Positions 34,201-42,415 of a stretch of DNA of 64,000 bases are shown here, piece by piece; within the stretch, counting starts at the first letter, position 1, and the number at the start of each line of letters is the position of its first letter. Source of the DNA: Peptacetobacter hominis. GTDB lineage: Bacteria; Bacillota; Clostridia; Peptostreptococcales; Peptostreptococcaceae. The notes beneath the pieces were generated by a model, which saw only the letters and a list, made by a program, of their open reading frames with translations, made no database searches and was not told the DNA's origin. Position numbers and translations under genes: made by a program. The stretch covers positions 1 through 64,000 of the forward strand of contig NZ_SGJB01000004.1 in NCBI RefSeq assembly GCF_006861675.1, written 5' to 3'.

Positions 34201-34872
34201 ATGATATTAAATTTAAAAAAACGGGAAATACTAAATAATTCAGCTTTATTCGATGGAGTTTCCGAAAACGATATAATTTCAATGTTAGAATGTTTAAATG
34301 CTGTTTCAAAGAAATTCAAAAAAGATGAAACTATATATAGAATCGGAGATTTTATAGAAAGCATTGGTTTTGTTTTGAGTGGAAGTGTATCAATAGAAAG
34401 ATACGATATATGGGGAAACAGAAAAATAATAGGTAAAATCTCTCCTGGAGATATATTCGGTGAAAGTTATGCATGCAGTTCCGAGGATCCACTTATGGTA
34501 AATATAGTTTCAGATTGTGATACAGAGATTCTTTTTATGAACGTAAATAGAGTAATGGCTGTCTGTTCAAACTCATGCCGGCTTCATTCAAGAATTGTAA
34601 AAAACCTGCTGAATATACTCGCCCATAGAAACCTTGATTTCACAAGAAAAATAGAATATCTGACTCAAAAGACAATCAGAGAAAAAGTTCTTTTATACTT
34701 ATCCTATGAAGATTCAAAATCTGATTCCGAGTATTTTAAAATTCCTTTTAATAGACAACAGCTTGCCGACTATTTATCAGTAGATAGATCTGCACTTTCT
34801 GCGGAACTATCTAAAATGCAGAAGGATGGCCTTATCGAGTTTAAAAAAGATATATTTAAGATAAAAGTATAG
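34201..34872 (+). CDS. Crp/Fnr-family transcriptional regulator (HcpR-like)
   Basis: The 223-residue protein has an N-terminal cyclic-nucleotide-binding-type beta-barrel (IGFVLSGSVSIERYDIWGN, ISPGDIFGESYACS), a long dimer helix, and a C-terminal winged helix (NRQQLADYLSVDRSALSAEL). It lacks the N-terminal Cys cluster of classic Fnr. An HcpR-like role in sensing NO or related stress is inferred from the divergent ferredoxin-type gene and the shared operator at hcp. The ATG at 34201 is chosen because GAGGTG, which contains an in-frame GTG at 34192, is its ribosome-binding site. Confidence 0.88.
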   Translation: MILNLKKREILNNSALFDGVSENDIISMLECLNAVSKKFKKDETIYRIGDFIESIGFVLSGSVSIERYDIWGNRKIIGKISPGDIFGESYACSSEDPLMVNIVSDCDTEILFMNVNRVMAVCSNSCRLHSRIVKNLLNILAHRNLDFTRKIEYLTQKTIREKVLLYLSYEDSKSDSEYFKIPFNRQQLADYLSVDRSALSAELSKMQKDGLIEFKKDIFKIKV

Positions 34873-34898
34873 GTGACGGATAAAATTCCGCCACCTAA
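34871..34898. terminator. hairpin between converging regulator and MATE remnant
   Basis: The hairpin TAGGTGACGGA/TCCGCCACCTA has one mismatch and a 6-nt loop. It follows the regulator stop, but the T-run is poor. Confidence 0.5.
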
Positions 34899-34911
34899 GG
34901 TTTTGCATATA

Positions 34912-35208
34912 CTATATAGCATTACAAATATTATTTTCGGCTATATCTTCACCATCATTACAATTTTCACTATCAAGCTTTCTGAATACCACTGCTATCA
35001 TAAGTGCTATGGCTAGTGCTATTATTGTGATTGGGAATACTACATTTGTAGCTCCATTTCCAAGATATCCGACTCCCCAACCTATAAATATCTGGTCAAC
35101 TATGTTATATAGTGATGATACAAGTAATGATAATATACACGGAATAGAAAATTTCATCATAAGCTTTCCTATCGGTGCATCTGTTAAATAATGATTTGTT
35201 GTTTCCAT
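34912..35208 (-). pseudogene. MATE-family efflux protein remnant (internal deletion)
   Basis: The first 65 or so residues are a normal MATE N terminus (LTDAPIGKLMMKFSIPCILS, NIVDQIFIGWGVGYLGNGAT). After IALAIALMI the sequence jumps to AVVFRKLDSENCNDG and stops. Intact MATE proteins have about 450 residues. A large in-frame internal deletion, leaving the start and probably the C-terminal tail, best explains this. The ribosome-binding site (AAAGGAG) and ATG at 35208 are intact, so a 98-residue peptide may still be made, but transport is not expected. Confidence 0.75.
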
Positions 35209-35445
35209 ATATTCTCCTTTCAAAATAAATATTCTTCTCTTTTTTACGACTTTTGCATTATAGCATAAATTTTTCTTTTTTCGTAATAGTTAATTTTATT
35301 TTTCGCGAAACTCCTTGTTTTTTAATCTCATTTTGAATATTTATTTTTCATTTTAAACTATAGGAAACGTTATTTTAGACTATTTTTTCTATATATATGT
35401 ACTTTTTTCTTTATTTTATAATCATTGCATTTTTATTAACAAAGA
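35209..35445. other. AT-rich intergenic stretch
   Basis: No gene or RNA was recognised here. The stretch is very T-rich (TTTTTTACGACTTTTGC, TATTTTTCGCGAAACTCC). It should contain the promoter of the MATE remnant, but no clear box pair stands out. Confidence 0.4.
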
Positions 35446-35474
35446 AAAACAGGATGTATAGTACATCCTGTTTT
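35446..35474 (-). terminator. intrinsic terminator after phnX
   Basis: Arms AAAACAGGATGTA and TACATCCTGTTTT form a 13-bp stem with a 3-nt loop, followed by a T-rich tract on the minus strand. Confidence 0.88.
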
Positions 35475-35525
35475 CCGGTCAATGGATAGTTTTAAGGTAA
35501 ATATATATTTATTTAAGTTGATTGC

Positions 35526-36302
35526 TTATTTTATAAATGCAAGTATTCCTCTCATATCCTGAACAACAAAGTCAGCACCTGCATTCATGTATACTTCTCT
35601 TACTCTTTCACAGTTTTCTATTTTTTCTTCTTCTGTTAGAGCATTGTACTCTTCTTCTGTAAGTCCCATTTCAGAACTTCCTTCTATAACACCTATTGTA
35701 AGAAGTCCGGCATTTTTTCCTTCTTTTATATCCGATACCGTATCTCCTACTTTTATCGCATTCTCTACTGATGATACACCAAGTTTTTCAAGGTTTTTAA
35801 ATACCATAAATGGTTTTGGTCTACCGACACCGCAAGTTGAATCAGGGCTGAACCAACAGTCAGGTTCGTATCCTGCAGCTTTTGCTTCTCTTGTAACTAT
35901 TTCCATCATTTTATCAGTGTATCCAGTTGTAGATCCTATTTTTATTCCTCTTTTTCTAAGTTCTGCCACTGTTTCAATAACATATGGCTTTGGTTCTGCA
36001 AAGTTATGAAGTATAGAAAGAAGTTTTTTCTCGAATATATCATGCATTTCCTTTGCATCGTTATCCTCAGGTTTTCTTCCGTGTACTTTTTCAAATTCAG
36101 TACTTATTCTTTCCATATTAAGCATAGTTCTTATATGGTCTATTTTCAGCATTCCCATTGGTTTTCTTGTTTCTTCCATTGTAGGTTCTACTCCGTACTC
36201 CTTGAATACCTCTACAAAAGCCTGTACAGGTGCAAAGCATCCATAGTCTACTGTAGTTCCTGCCCAGTCAAATATTACTGCCTCTGTTTTTCTACTGCTC
36301 AT
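35526..36302 (-). CDS. phnX: phosphonoacetaldehyde hydrolase
   Basis: PhnX breaks the C-P bond of phosphonoacetaldehyde to acetaldehyde and phosphate. The 258-residue HAD enzyme has motif I as IFDWAGTTVDYG (nucleophile Asp), the Schiff-base Lys region (RKPMGMLKIDHIRTML), GSTTGYTDKMME and VGDTVSDIKEGKNAG. Length fits the family. The gene overlaps phnW by 11 bases and ends the phosphonate operon. Confidence 0.95.
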   Translation of the reverse strand: MSSRKTEAVIFDWAGTTVDYGCFAPVQAFVEVFKEYGVEPTMEETRKPMGMLKIDHIRTMLNMERISTEFEKVHGRKPEDNDAKEMHDIFEKKLLSILHNFAEPKPYVIETVAELRKRGIKIGSTTGYTDKMMEIVTREAKAAGYEPDCWFSPDSTCGVGRPKPFMVFKNLEKLGVSSVENAIKVGDTVSDIKEGKNAGLLTIGVIEGSSEMGLTEEEYNALTEEEKIENCERVREVYMNAGADFVVQDMRGILAFIK

Positions 36303-37392
36303 TTGCTTTTACCTCCATGAACTCTTTTATTATTTCAGCAAGTTTTATCATATCTTCTTCGTATATTTCACCTATATTACCTATTCTGAATGTATCAGCT
36401 TCAGTAACTTTTCCTGGATATATAGCATATCCTCTCTCTTTTATATACTCATACATTTCCTCAAATGAATAATTGTGTATTTCAGGATAAAGGTAAGTTG
36501 TTATTATTGGTGACTGATGATCTATATCTATGTATGTTTTTATTCCAAGTTCTTCCATTTTTGCTATAAGAGTACGGTTATTATTTAGATATCTTTCATA
36601 ACGCTTCTGTATTCCACCTTCAGCTTTAAGTTCTTCTATTGCCTGTGCAAATGCAAGAACAACATGAGTTGGTGAAGTAAATCTCCATTTTCCGTCTATG
36701 TTCATTGTCTTGAACTGGTCATAAAGGTCTAATGATAAACTTCTGGCTTTTCCTTCACATGCTTTTAAAGCGTCTTTTCTTGCTATTATGAATGAGAATC
36801 CTGGTACTCCCTGTATACATTTATTTGAGCTGCTTATCATAAAGTCTGCTCCAAGTTTATCCATATCTATAACTACTCCACCAAAACTACTCATAGCATC
36901 AACTATAAAAGTTTTTCCATGCCCTTTTACAACTTTTGCAACTGATTCTATATCGTTAAGTATTCCTGAAGTTGTTTCACTGTGGACCATAGATACATGA
37001 GTTATTTCTGGATCATTTTTAAGTATTTCATCTATTTTAGCAGCATCTGGTATCATATTGAATGGCTCGCTGTATACTACGCTGTTGATTCCGGCATGCT
37101 CTGTTATATCTTTCATTCTTTTACCGTATGCTCCATTTTCACATATAAGAAGTTTATCTTCCTTACCTACAGAACTTGTTATTACTGATTCAACTCCAAA
37201 AGTTCCACTTCCCTGCATAAGCACTACTGTATAATTTTCTTCTGATGCATTTGCAAGTTCAAGAAGGTCTTTTCTTATTTTCTGTGTTATAACCTTGTAG
37301 TCATTATCCCATGTACAATGATCTACCATCATCGCTTTCTTTACAGTTTCACTTGTTGTAAGTGGTCCTGGTGTTAATAGTTTATAGTTCAT
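36292..37392 (-). CDS. phnW: 2-aminoethylphosphonate:pyruvate transaminase
   Basis: PhnW transfers the amino group of 2-aminoethylphosphonate to pyruvate, giving phosphonoacetaldehyde and alanine. The 366-residue PLP enzyme opens LLTPGPLTTSETVKKAMM and has LMQGSGTFGVES, VHSETTSGILNDIE and the PLP Lys in ISSSNKCIQGVPGFSF. AAAAGGAG precedes the ATG. It is followed directly by phnX; the product phosphonoacetaldehyde is the PhnX substrate. Confidence 0.95.
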   Translation of the reverse strand: MNYKLLTPGPLTTSETVKKAMMVDHCTWDNDYKVITQKIRKDLLELANASEENYTVVLMQGSGTFGVESVITSSVGKEDKLLICENGAYGKRMKDITEHAGINSVVYSEPFNMIPDAAKIDEILKNDPEITHVSMVHSETTSGILNDIESVAKVVKGHGKTFIVDAMSSFGGVVIDMDKLGADFMISSSNKCIQGVPGFSFIIARKDALKACEGKARSLSLDLYDQFKTMNIDGKWRFTSPTHVVLAFAQAIEELKAEGGIQKRYERYLNNNRTLIAKMEELGIKTYIDIDHQSPIITTYLYPEIHNYSFEEMYEYIKERGYAIYPGKVTEADTFRIGNIGEIYEEDMIKLAEIIKEFMEVKANEQ

Positions 37393-37433
37393 TTTTTTTA
37401 ATTCTCCTTTTTATTTTTATTTTAAGTTTCGTT

Positions 37434-37464
37434 AACAGACCCCCGAAACATTCAGGGGCTGTTT
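37434..37464 (-). other. intercistronic hairpin between binding-protein and phnW genes
   Basis: AACAGACCCC pairs with GGGGCTGTT across a 10-nt loop. It lacks a T-run, so it is more likely to stabilise or balance the mRNA of the upstream transport genes than to terminate. Confidence 0.5.
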
Positions 37465-37498
37465 ATCTCTACTATTATTTTTCTTATATTTTTTTATA

Positions 37499-38494
37499 TT
37501 ATTTGCATGAATCTGAGAATTCTATGTGTTTTTCAAGAAGTTCTGCTGTTAAAGGTTCTGCAAATACTTTTGGATATTTAGAGTGGTTTTTGTTATCTGT
37601 TTTTTCACCTTCATATATCGCATTTGGATATGTCTGTATAAGGTACTCTCTACCGTTTTCTATTATGCATTTTGCCATTTCCTGACATAATTCAACTTTT
37701 TCAGCATCGTCTTTTTTAACTACTGCAACTGATTCTGTAAGAGAGAAGTTTCCTTCTGTTGGGTCTACATAGTCTATTGGTAGCCCTTCTTCTTTGTCTG
37801 CAACTGCCTGATGACGAAGACCAAATCCTATTGCAACTTCTCCTGCTCTTGCTTTTTTAAGTGGTGCTGAACCTGATTCCTCTATATGATCTCCCGCATT
37901 TTCATATATAGCTGAAAGTATTTCTTTCCCTTCTGTTTCACCGTATTCACTTATTATAGCCTGTACTAAAAGCCATGCTGTAGATGAGCTTGCAACATCT
38001 GTTACTGATATAAATCCTTTGTATTCAGGCTTAGCTAAATCTTTTATACATGTAGGCATAGGAAGGTTGTTTTCCTTTATCATCTCTGTATTAACTATTA
38101 TTGCTCCCTCCTGTGAAGTTATAGGTGCATAGAAATCCGGAACATCTATTCCATCAAGAGTTTTTATATCATAATTTCTTTTTTCAAACATATCATTTTT
38201 TTCCTGAGCACTATCAAGATAGAAAGAACTCATTGTAACCATGTCTGCTTCTATATTAGTTCCCTCTGCTATTAATTTTCCTCCAAGTTCAGATGTACCA
38301 AATGTTTGTACTGTATACTGTCCTTCATATCCATTCTCATCAAGTGCTTTTGACATCGCCTCTATAGCTTCTTCATCCGCGTTAGAGTAGATTACAACCT
38401 GATCTGATGATCCTGTTTTTCCGCATCCTGCAAGAGGTGCAACTGCCATTGTTAAACATAATAATGGTAAAACCAGCTTTTTCTTTAGACTCAT
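37499..38494 (-). CDS. 2-aminoethylphosphonate-binding lipoprotein (internal start within the fused frame)
   Basis: Reading from an internal ATG at 38494, this 331-residue segment is a complete substrate-binding lipoprotein. It has a signal peptide with lipobox (MAVAPLAGCGKTGSS), then a type 2 periplasmic-binding fold (VVIYSNADEEAIEAMSKAL, SEYGETEGKEIL, NFSLTESVAVVKKD). An AAAGGAG lies 11 bases before the ATG. The frame is the same as that of the permease, and no stop lies between, so it may also be made as a fusion. Independent translation seems likely because the signal peptide and ribosome-binding site are preserved. It should capture 2-aminoethylphosphonate outside the cell. Confidence 0.75.
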   Translation of the reverse strand: MSLKKKLVLPLLCLTMAVAPLAGCGKTGSSDQVVIYSNADEEAIEAMSKALDENGYEGQYTVQTFGTSELGGKLIAEGTNIEADMVTMSSFYLDSAQEKNDMFEKRNYDIKTLDGIDVPDFYAPITSQEGAIIVNTEMIKENNLPMPTCIKDLAKPEYKGFISVTDVASSSTAWLLVQAIISEYGETEGKEILSAIYENAGDHIEESGSAPLKKARAGEVAIGFGLRHQAVADKEEGLPIDYVDPTEGNFSLTESVAVVKKDDAEKVELCQEMAKCIIENGREYLIQTYPNAIYEGEKTDNKNHSKYPKVFAEPLTAELLEKHIEFSDSCK

Positions 38495-40156
38495 TTTTCT
38501 TCTTTCTCCTTTGTTTTCTTCTTTTTCTTCTGATTCTGAAGTTTTTCTATTTGCAAGCGCCTGAAAAATCGCTTTAACAACAACATTTGTTATTAGTATC
38601 ATTATTGAGAGTATAAAAATTTCATCAAATTTAGCAAAATACTGAAGTTCTTTTATCTTTGTTGTAATTGTTGCAGTTCTCGCTCCAACAAGGAATACAA
38701 CCGCACTTATTGTTACCATTGCATTCACAAAGTAATAAGATAAAACTTCACATATTGTCGCAAATGAGTTTGGTGTTACTATTCTTATTATTGTTTTTAT
38801 CCATGTATCTCCCATAAGCATTGCTGTCGTCTCCCATGAAGAGTTCATCTTTGAAAGAGAGTTTTTAAACATAAGATATGGTGTTGAGAAATAATGCACA
38901 ACCGTACATATAACTAATATAGTGAATGTATTCTGTATACTTGTTCCTGTAAACATAAGCAGATAAGCTATACCTATTACCATTCCAGGAACAGTATTTG
39001 TTATAAGTGATATTGTTTCTATTACTGATTTTGCCTTTGGATTTATCTCACTTCTTGAAGTTACAAGCGCTGCACAGTATGTAAGAATCATACCTATTAC
39101 AGCTGTAGCTGCTGCAACTCCTATGGAATTAAGATATACTTCTCCAAGATTTGCTGTTTCTATTATCTTCATGAAATTATCTAATGTAGGTGTCATATCA
39201 TATGGCCACATTTTTACAAATGGAGCTATAAATATAACTATGAAAGGTATTATTATTGATACACATACAAGTACTGACGCTATTGAAAATACTGTATCTC
39301 TTACAGGTCCTTTTTTTATTTCAACATTCGATATTTTCTGGTATCTTATATTGAATCTTTCAAGATATGTAAGTACCCCTATTCCTACAGCTGTAGGTAT
39401 CAGCATTACAAGAGCTACAACTGCACCTGTATTGAAGTTTGGTATTGATCCCAGCATCTCAGAATATAAAGTAGATGCTATTGTATCGTATTTTCCACCT
39501 ATAGATGCCGGTATACCGAAATCCGTAAATGAAAGGAAGAATGTCTGTATAAATGCCGCCGCAAGTGTACCTGCAAGTGGTCTAAGAACCGTATTAAGGA
39601 AAGTTCTCAGAGGACTGTCCCCCATTACTCTCGATACTATAGAGAATTTCTTATCTACATATCTCATAGTATTTGATGTCAGCATATACGATATCGGAAG
39701 CGTATAGATTACAAATCCCAGCACAAGCCCATTAAGTCCGTATATTTCAAAAAACTGTCTTCCAAGTAGCGTGGTTATAAGTCCCTGTTTTCCAAAAGAA
39801 TATATTATTGCGAATCCATATGTTATTGTAGGCAGAAGCATTGGAAATACCGCTGCAGTTTTTATGAATTTTTTGATGGGTTCTTTTGTGTTTGTATAGT
39901 GAACTGTATAAGAAAGTATAAATGCAAGCACCGTAGATATACATGCACTCAGCGCCGATACTTTTAAACTGTTCATAACTGCTGTTGTAAATCCTTTTTC
40001 TGAAAATACCTCAGAGAAAAATTCTGTTGTTATTCCAGCATTTCCTACAAATGCATATCTGAATACATATGCAAGAGGTATAATAAGGAAAAGTGCAAAT
40101 ACAACACAAAGTATTCCGAATATGGACTTTATTTCCTTCTGTGTCTTCATTTTCAT
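37499..40156 (-). CDS. 2-aminoethylphosphonate ABC transporter permease fused in frame to the binding protein
   Basis: The 885-residue frame has an N-terminal permease (about residues 1-545) made of two BPD-type units, each with about six helices and an EAA-like loop (VMGDSPLRTFLNTVLRPLAG; LMGDTWIKTIIRIVTPN). This matches the PhnU-type AEP permease. A charged linker (SESEEKEENKGERRK) leads to residue 555, where a full lipoprotein signal sequence and binding domain begin. No stop codon separates the two. Either the original stop was lost, or the two are translated as separate chains from nearby starts. The gene follows the ATPase gene by 2 bases and precedes phnW. Confidence 0.85.
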   Translation of the reverse strand: MKMKTQKEIKSIFGILCVVFALFLIIPLAYVFRYAFVGNAGITTEFFSEVFSEKGFTTAVMNSLKVSALSACISTVLAFILSYTVHYTNTKEPIKKFIKTAAVFPMLLPTITYGFAIIYSFGKQGLITTLLGRQFFEIYGLNGLVLGFVIYTLPISYMLTSNTMRYVDKKFSIVSRVMGDSPLRTFLNTVLRPLAGTLAAAFIQTFFLSFTDFGIPASIGGKYDTIASTLYSEMLGSIPNFNTGAVVALVMLIPTAVGIGVLTYLERFNIRYQKISNVEIKKGPVRDTVFSIASVLVCVSIIIPFIVIFIAPFVKMWPYDMTPTLDNFMKIIETANLGEVYLNSIGVAAATAVIGMILTYCAALVTSRSEINPKAKSVIETISLITNTVPGMVIGIAYLLMFTGTSIQNTFTILVICTVVHYFSTPYLMFKNSLSKMNSSWETTAMLMGDTWIKTIIRIVTPNSFATICEVLSYYFVNAMVTISAVVFLVGARTATITTKIKELQYFAKFDEIFILSIMILITNVVVKAIFQALANRKTSESEEKEENKGERRKMSLKKKLVLPLLCLTMAVAPLAGCGKTGSSDQVVIYSNADEEAIEAMSKALDENGYEGQYTVQTFGTSELGGKLIAEGTNIEADMVTMSSFYLDSAQEKNDMFEKRNYDIKTLDGIDVPDFYAPITSQEGAIIVNTEMIKENNLPMPTCIKDLAKPEYKGFISVTDVASSSTAWLLVQAIISEYGETEGKEILSAIYENAGDHIEESGSAPLKKARAGEVAIGFGLRHQAVADKEEGLPIDYVDPTEGNFSLTESVAVVKKDDAEKVELCQEMAKCIIENGREYLIQTYPNAIYEGEKTDNKNHSKYPKVFAEPLTAELLEKHIEFSDSCK

Positions 40157-40158
40157 GA

Positions 40159-40941
40159 TTACATCGCTCCCCCTGTCGAAGCAGCCGTTATCTGACTTGC
40201 CATATTAAAAAGATTGAATATATTATTTTTCTTTATTTCAAGCTGATTAAGTATGAATTCTTTTACAAAATTGTTTCCTGGAGCATTTATTATACTTTCA
40301 GGATTTCCATACTGAGATATCATTCCCTGATTTATTATAAGTACCTTATCTGAAAGAGTAAGTGCCTCTTCAGGGTCATGAGTTACTATTATTATTGTAA
40401 GATTAAGTTCTTTAGCTATTGTTTTTATACGCTCTTTTATAGATTCTTTTATTACTCCGTCCAGTGCACTAAGCGGCTCGTCAAGAAGAAGTATTCTTGG
40501 CTTCATCACAAGAGTTCTCGCAAGTGCAACCCTCTGTTTCTGTCCACCTGAAAGCTGCTCTATCTTTTTATTCAGATGTTCTTTTAATCCAAGAAGATTT
40601 ATAAAATCATCTATCTCCCGCTGTGTTGATATTCCCGGCTTATTTTTTAGTCCGTATGTTATATTCTGGTATGCGTTAAGGTTTGGAAATAAAGCATAAT
40701 CCTGGAAAACTATATTGAATCCTCTTTTTTCCATTGGAACTTTTGTAAGATCCTCTCCATTGAAATTTATTTCTCCTGAATCTGCATCTGTAAGCCCAAG
40801 TATTATATTAAGTAAAGTTGTTTTTCCACATCCTGATGGACCAAGTATTGAAACTATTTCTCCATCTCCTACTTCTATACTTATATCCTTTAAAACCTCT
40901 TTCCCATCAAAGCTCTTTTTTATATTTTTTAATTTAAGCAT
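40159..40941 (-). CDS. 2-aminoethylphosphonate ABC transporter ATP-binding protein
   Basis: The 260-residue ABC ATPase has Walker A GPSGCGKTT (near residues 35-43), the Q-loop FQDYALFP, signature LSGGQKQRVALAR, Walker B RILLLDEPLSALD and switch His in VTHDPEEAL. It is of the PotA/FbpC-like importer class and is first in the operon with the AEP permease, binding protein, phnW and phnX, which defines the substrate. AAAAGGAG precedes the ATG. Confidence 0.92.
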   Translation of the reverse strand: MLKLKNIKKSFDGKEVLKDISIEVGDGEIVSILGPSGCGKTTLLNIILGLTDADSGEINFNGEDLTKVPMEKRGFNIVFQDYALFPNLNAYQNITYGLKNKPGISTQREIDDFINLLGLKEHLNKKIEQLSGGQKQRVALARTLVMKPRILLLDEPLSALDGVIKESIKERIKTIAKELNLTIIIVTHDPEEALTLSDKVLIINQGMISQYGNPESIINAPGNNFVKEFILNQLEIKKNNIFNLFNMASQITAASTGGAM

Positions 40942-41026
40942 ATTCTATTCTCCTTTTCCTTTTTTTAGTTTGTGTTTCTATCGGTTATATTTTAAATTTT
41001 AATTTCATTTCCCTTGCCACATCCAA

Positions 41027-41056
41027 AGTATAGCATCACGAAAATATCCCATTCAA
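41027..41056 (-). promoter_or_regulatory. probable promoter of the phosphonate operon
   Basis: On the minus strand, TTGAAT (41051-41056) and TATACT (41027-41032) are spaced by 18 bases, giving a start near 41020. A GTAGTGA half-site lies just upstream, near 41070. Confidence 0.55.
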
Positions 41057-41106
41057 TAAAATCCATGTTAAAAAAAAGTAGTGATTCCATCATTTTCAGG
41101 ACATAA

Positions 41107-41140
41107 AAAAATGTAGTGAAACTACATTTCACTACATTTT
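41107..41140 (-). terminator. terminator of the RpiR gene that also holds an RpiR/HexR-like operator
   Basis: On the minus strand, a 14-bp stem with a 5-nt loop is followed by a run of seven T, ending the regulator transcript. Inside it, TGTAGTGAAACTACA (41112-41126) matches the HexR-type consensus TGTARTNNNNNYTACA and 13 of 15 bases of the site before the regulator gene (42033-42047). It may have both roles. Confidence 0.7.
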
Positions 41141-41156
41141 CTGCATATATTTTTTA

Positions 41157-42014
41157 TTAATATCCTCTGTTTCTTATCGCTTTTTCATTCTTTTTTAGTA
41201 TATCTATATATTTATCGTAGTCGCTATGGATTATCCCCATATAAATCATATCATTTATTACCATTTGTATTGCTCTTGAAAATATTGCATCTCCATAAAG
41301 CATCTGATCACTGCTTGTACATATAAGTATATCTGCATATTTAACTATTCTACTATCTCTGTAATTTGTTATAACTATTGTTTTTGCTCCTTTTTTCTTG
41401 GCAGTTTTTATCATCTCAACGGTATCCTTTGAATTTCCTGAATAAGATATTCCTATTGCAACATCCTTTTCACTGAGATTATAGGCACTTATCTTCTGTA
41501 GATATGCATCTGTATACATTTTTACATTTATTCCAAGGTAAAGCAGTTTTGTAGCCAGATCGTTTGCTGAAGACACTGAGTTTTCAACACTGTATATATC
41601 AATATTTTCAGCATTTGAAATACTTTCTATTACATCTGAATAACTCTTTAGAGATATAGCTTCAAGCATACTGTTTATCTGTTTTTCAATAGTCATAACA
41701 ATTTTGCCTGGAATCATTTCTATAGTATCATTTCTGCTTATATCAAACCCATGAAGTGGCTTCATAGTTCCTGTCTCATCTTTATTTCTTTTTATAAGCG
41801 AGTACTTGAGTTCATTGAATCCATCAAGTCCCAATGATTTTGCAAACCTCATAACTGATGGTTCACTCACTCCAGACTCTTTTGCAACCTGCTTCATTGT
41901 AAGATTTTCCGCTTTACCTCTGAAATTTTTTATAAAGTCCGCTACCTTTTTCTCTGATTTACTCAGAGTCATATACTTCGTTGCAATCATAAATAAAAGT
42001 TCTTCTCTTTCCAT
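41157..42014 (-). CDS. MurR/RpiR-family regulator, probably of the phosphonate operon
   Basis: The 285-residue protein has an N-terminal HTH (MKQVAKESGVSEPSVMRFAK, residues about 40-59) and a C-terminal SIS domain that usually binds a phosphosugar or related ligand (IGISYSGNSKDTVEM, TIVITNYRDSRIVKYAD). It lies just upstream of the AEP uptake and degradation genes. Matching operator-like sites occur at its own start (42033-42047) and between it and the operon (41112-41126). Control of both transcription units is therefore likely; the ligand may be a phosphonate or its breakdown product. Confidence 0.88.
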   Translation of the reverse strand: MEREELLFMIATKYMTLSKSEKKVADFIKNFRGKAENLTMKQVAKESGVSEPSVMRFAKSLGLDGFNELKYSLIKRNKDETGTMKPLHGFDISRNDTIEMIPGKIVMTIEKQINSMLEAISLKSYSDVIESISNAENIDIYSVENSVSSANDLATKLLYLGINVKMYTDAYLQKISAYNLSEKDVAIGISYSGNSKDTVEMIKTAKKKGAKTIVITNYRDSRIVKYADILICTSSDQMLYGDAIFSRAIQMVINDMIYMGIIHSDYDKYIDILKKNEKAIRNRGY

Positions 42015-42032
42015 CCTATCTATCCCCCTTAG

Positions 42033-42047
42033 GTAGTCAAACTACAT
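42033..42047. promoter_or_regulatory. RpiR/HexR-like operator at the regulator's own promoter
   Basis: GGTAGTCAAACTACA overlaps the predicted transcription start of the regulator gene (minus-strand -10 TATTAT at 42047-42052). It matches 13 of 15 bases of the site at 41112-41126. This position suggests autorepression. Confidence 0.6.
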
Positions 42048-42052
42048 AATAT

Positions 42053-42370
42053 TATTGATTTTATTTTTTTATTTCTTTCATTTATAACATATATCCCCGA
42101 TATTTATAGCGATTATATATAAGTTAAACTTTTGTAAAATAAATTTAATCTGTATATGCATATATATTCTAAAGCCAGTATCAAATGGCTAAATATAGAG
42201 CTTTTCAATTTCAGAATGATATATTCATATTTAATTTCTTATTTATCATTATATTAAAAATATCATTATATTTTCTATATTATTAATGCTTATTTAACAG
42301 TTTCTTTACAATAAAAATCAATTGTCGAACTTTTTTATATAATTGTTTCAGATGACTACATATAAAATAA
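42053..42370. other. AT-rich intergenic region
   Basis: About 320 bases without a recognisable gene or RNA lie between the RpiR gene and the end of the wall-protein operon. The sequence is strongly AT-rich, and no tandem repeat or mobile-element end was seen. Confidence 0.4.
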
Positions 42371-42401
42371 GAACCATCAGAATAAATTATTCTGATGGTT
42401 C
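42371..42401 (-). terminator. intrinsic terminator of the M60/CWB2 operon
   Basis: A perfect 14-bp stem (GAACCATCAGAATA / TATTCTGATGGTTC) with a 3-nt loop is followed on the minus strand by TTATTTTAT. Confidence 0.9.
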
Positions 42402-42415
42402 TTTTTATATCAAAT

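Noticed and set aside
39123..39707. 194-codon plus-strand frame opposite the phosphonate permease
   Set aside because: It is a shadow of a hydrophobic coding sequence with no family resemblance or translation start signal.
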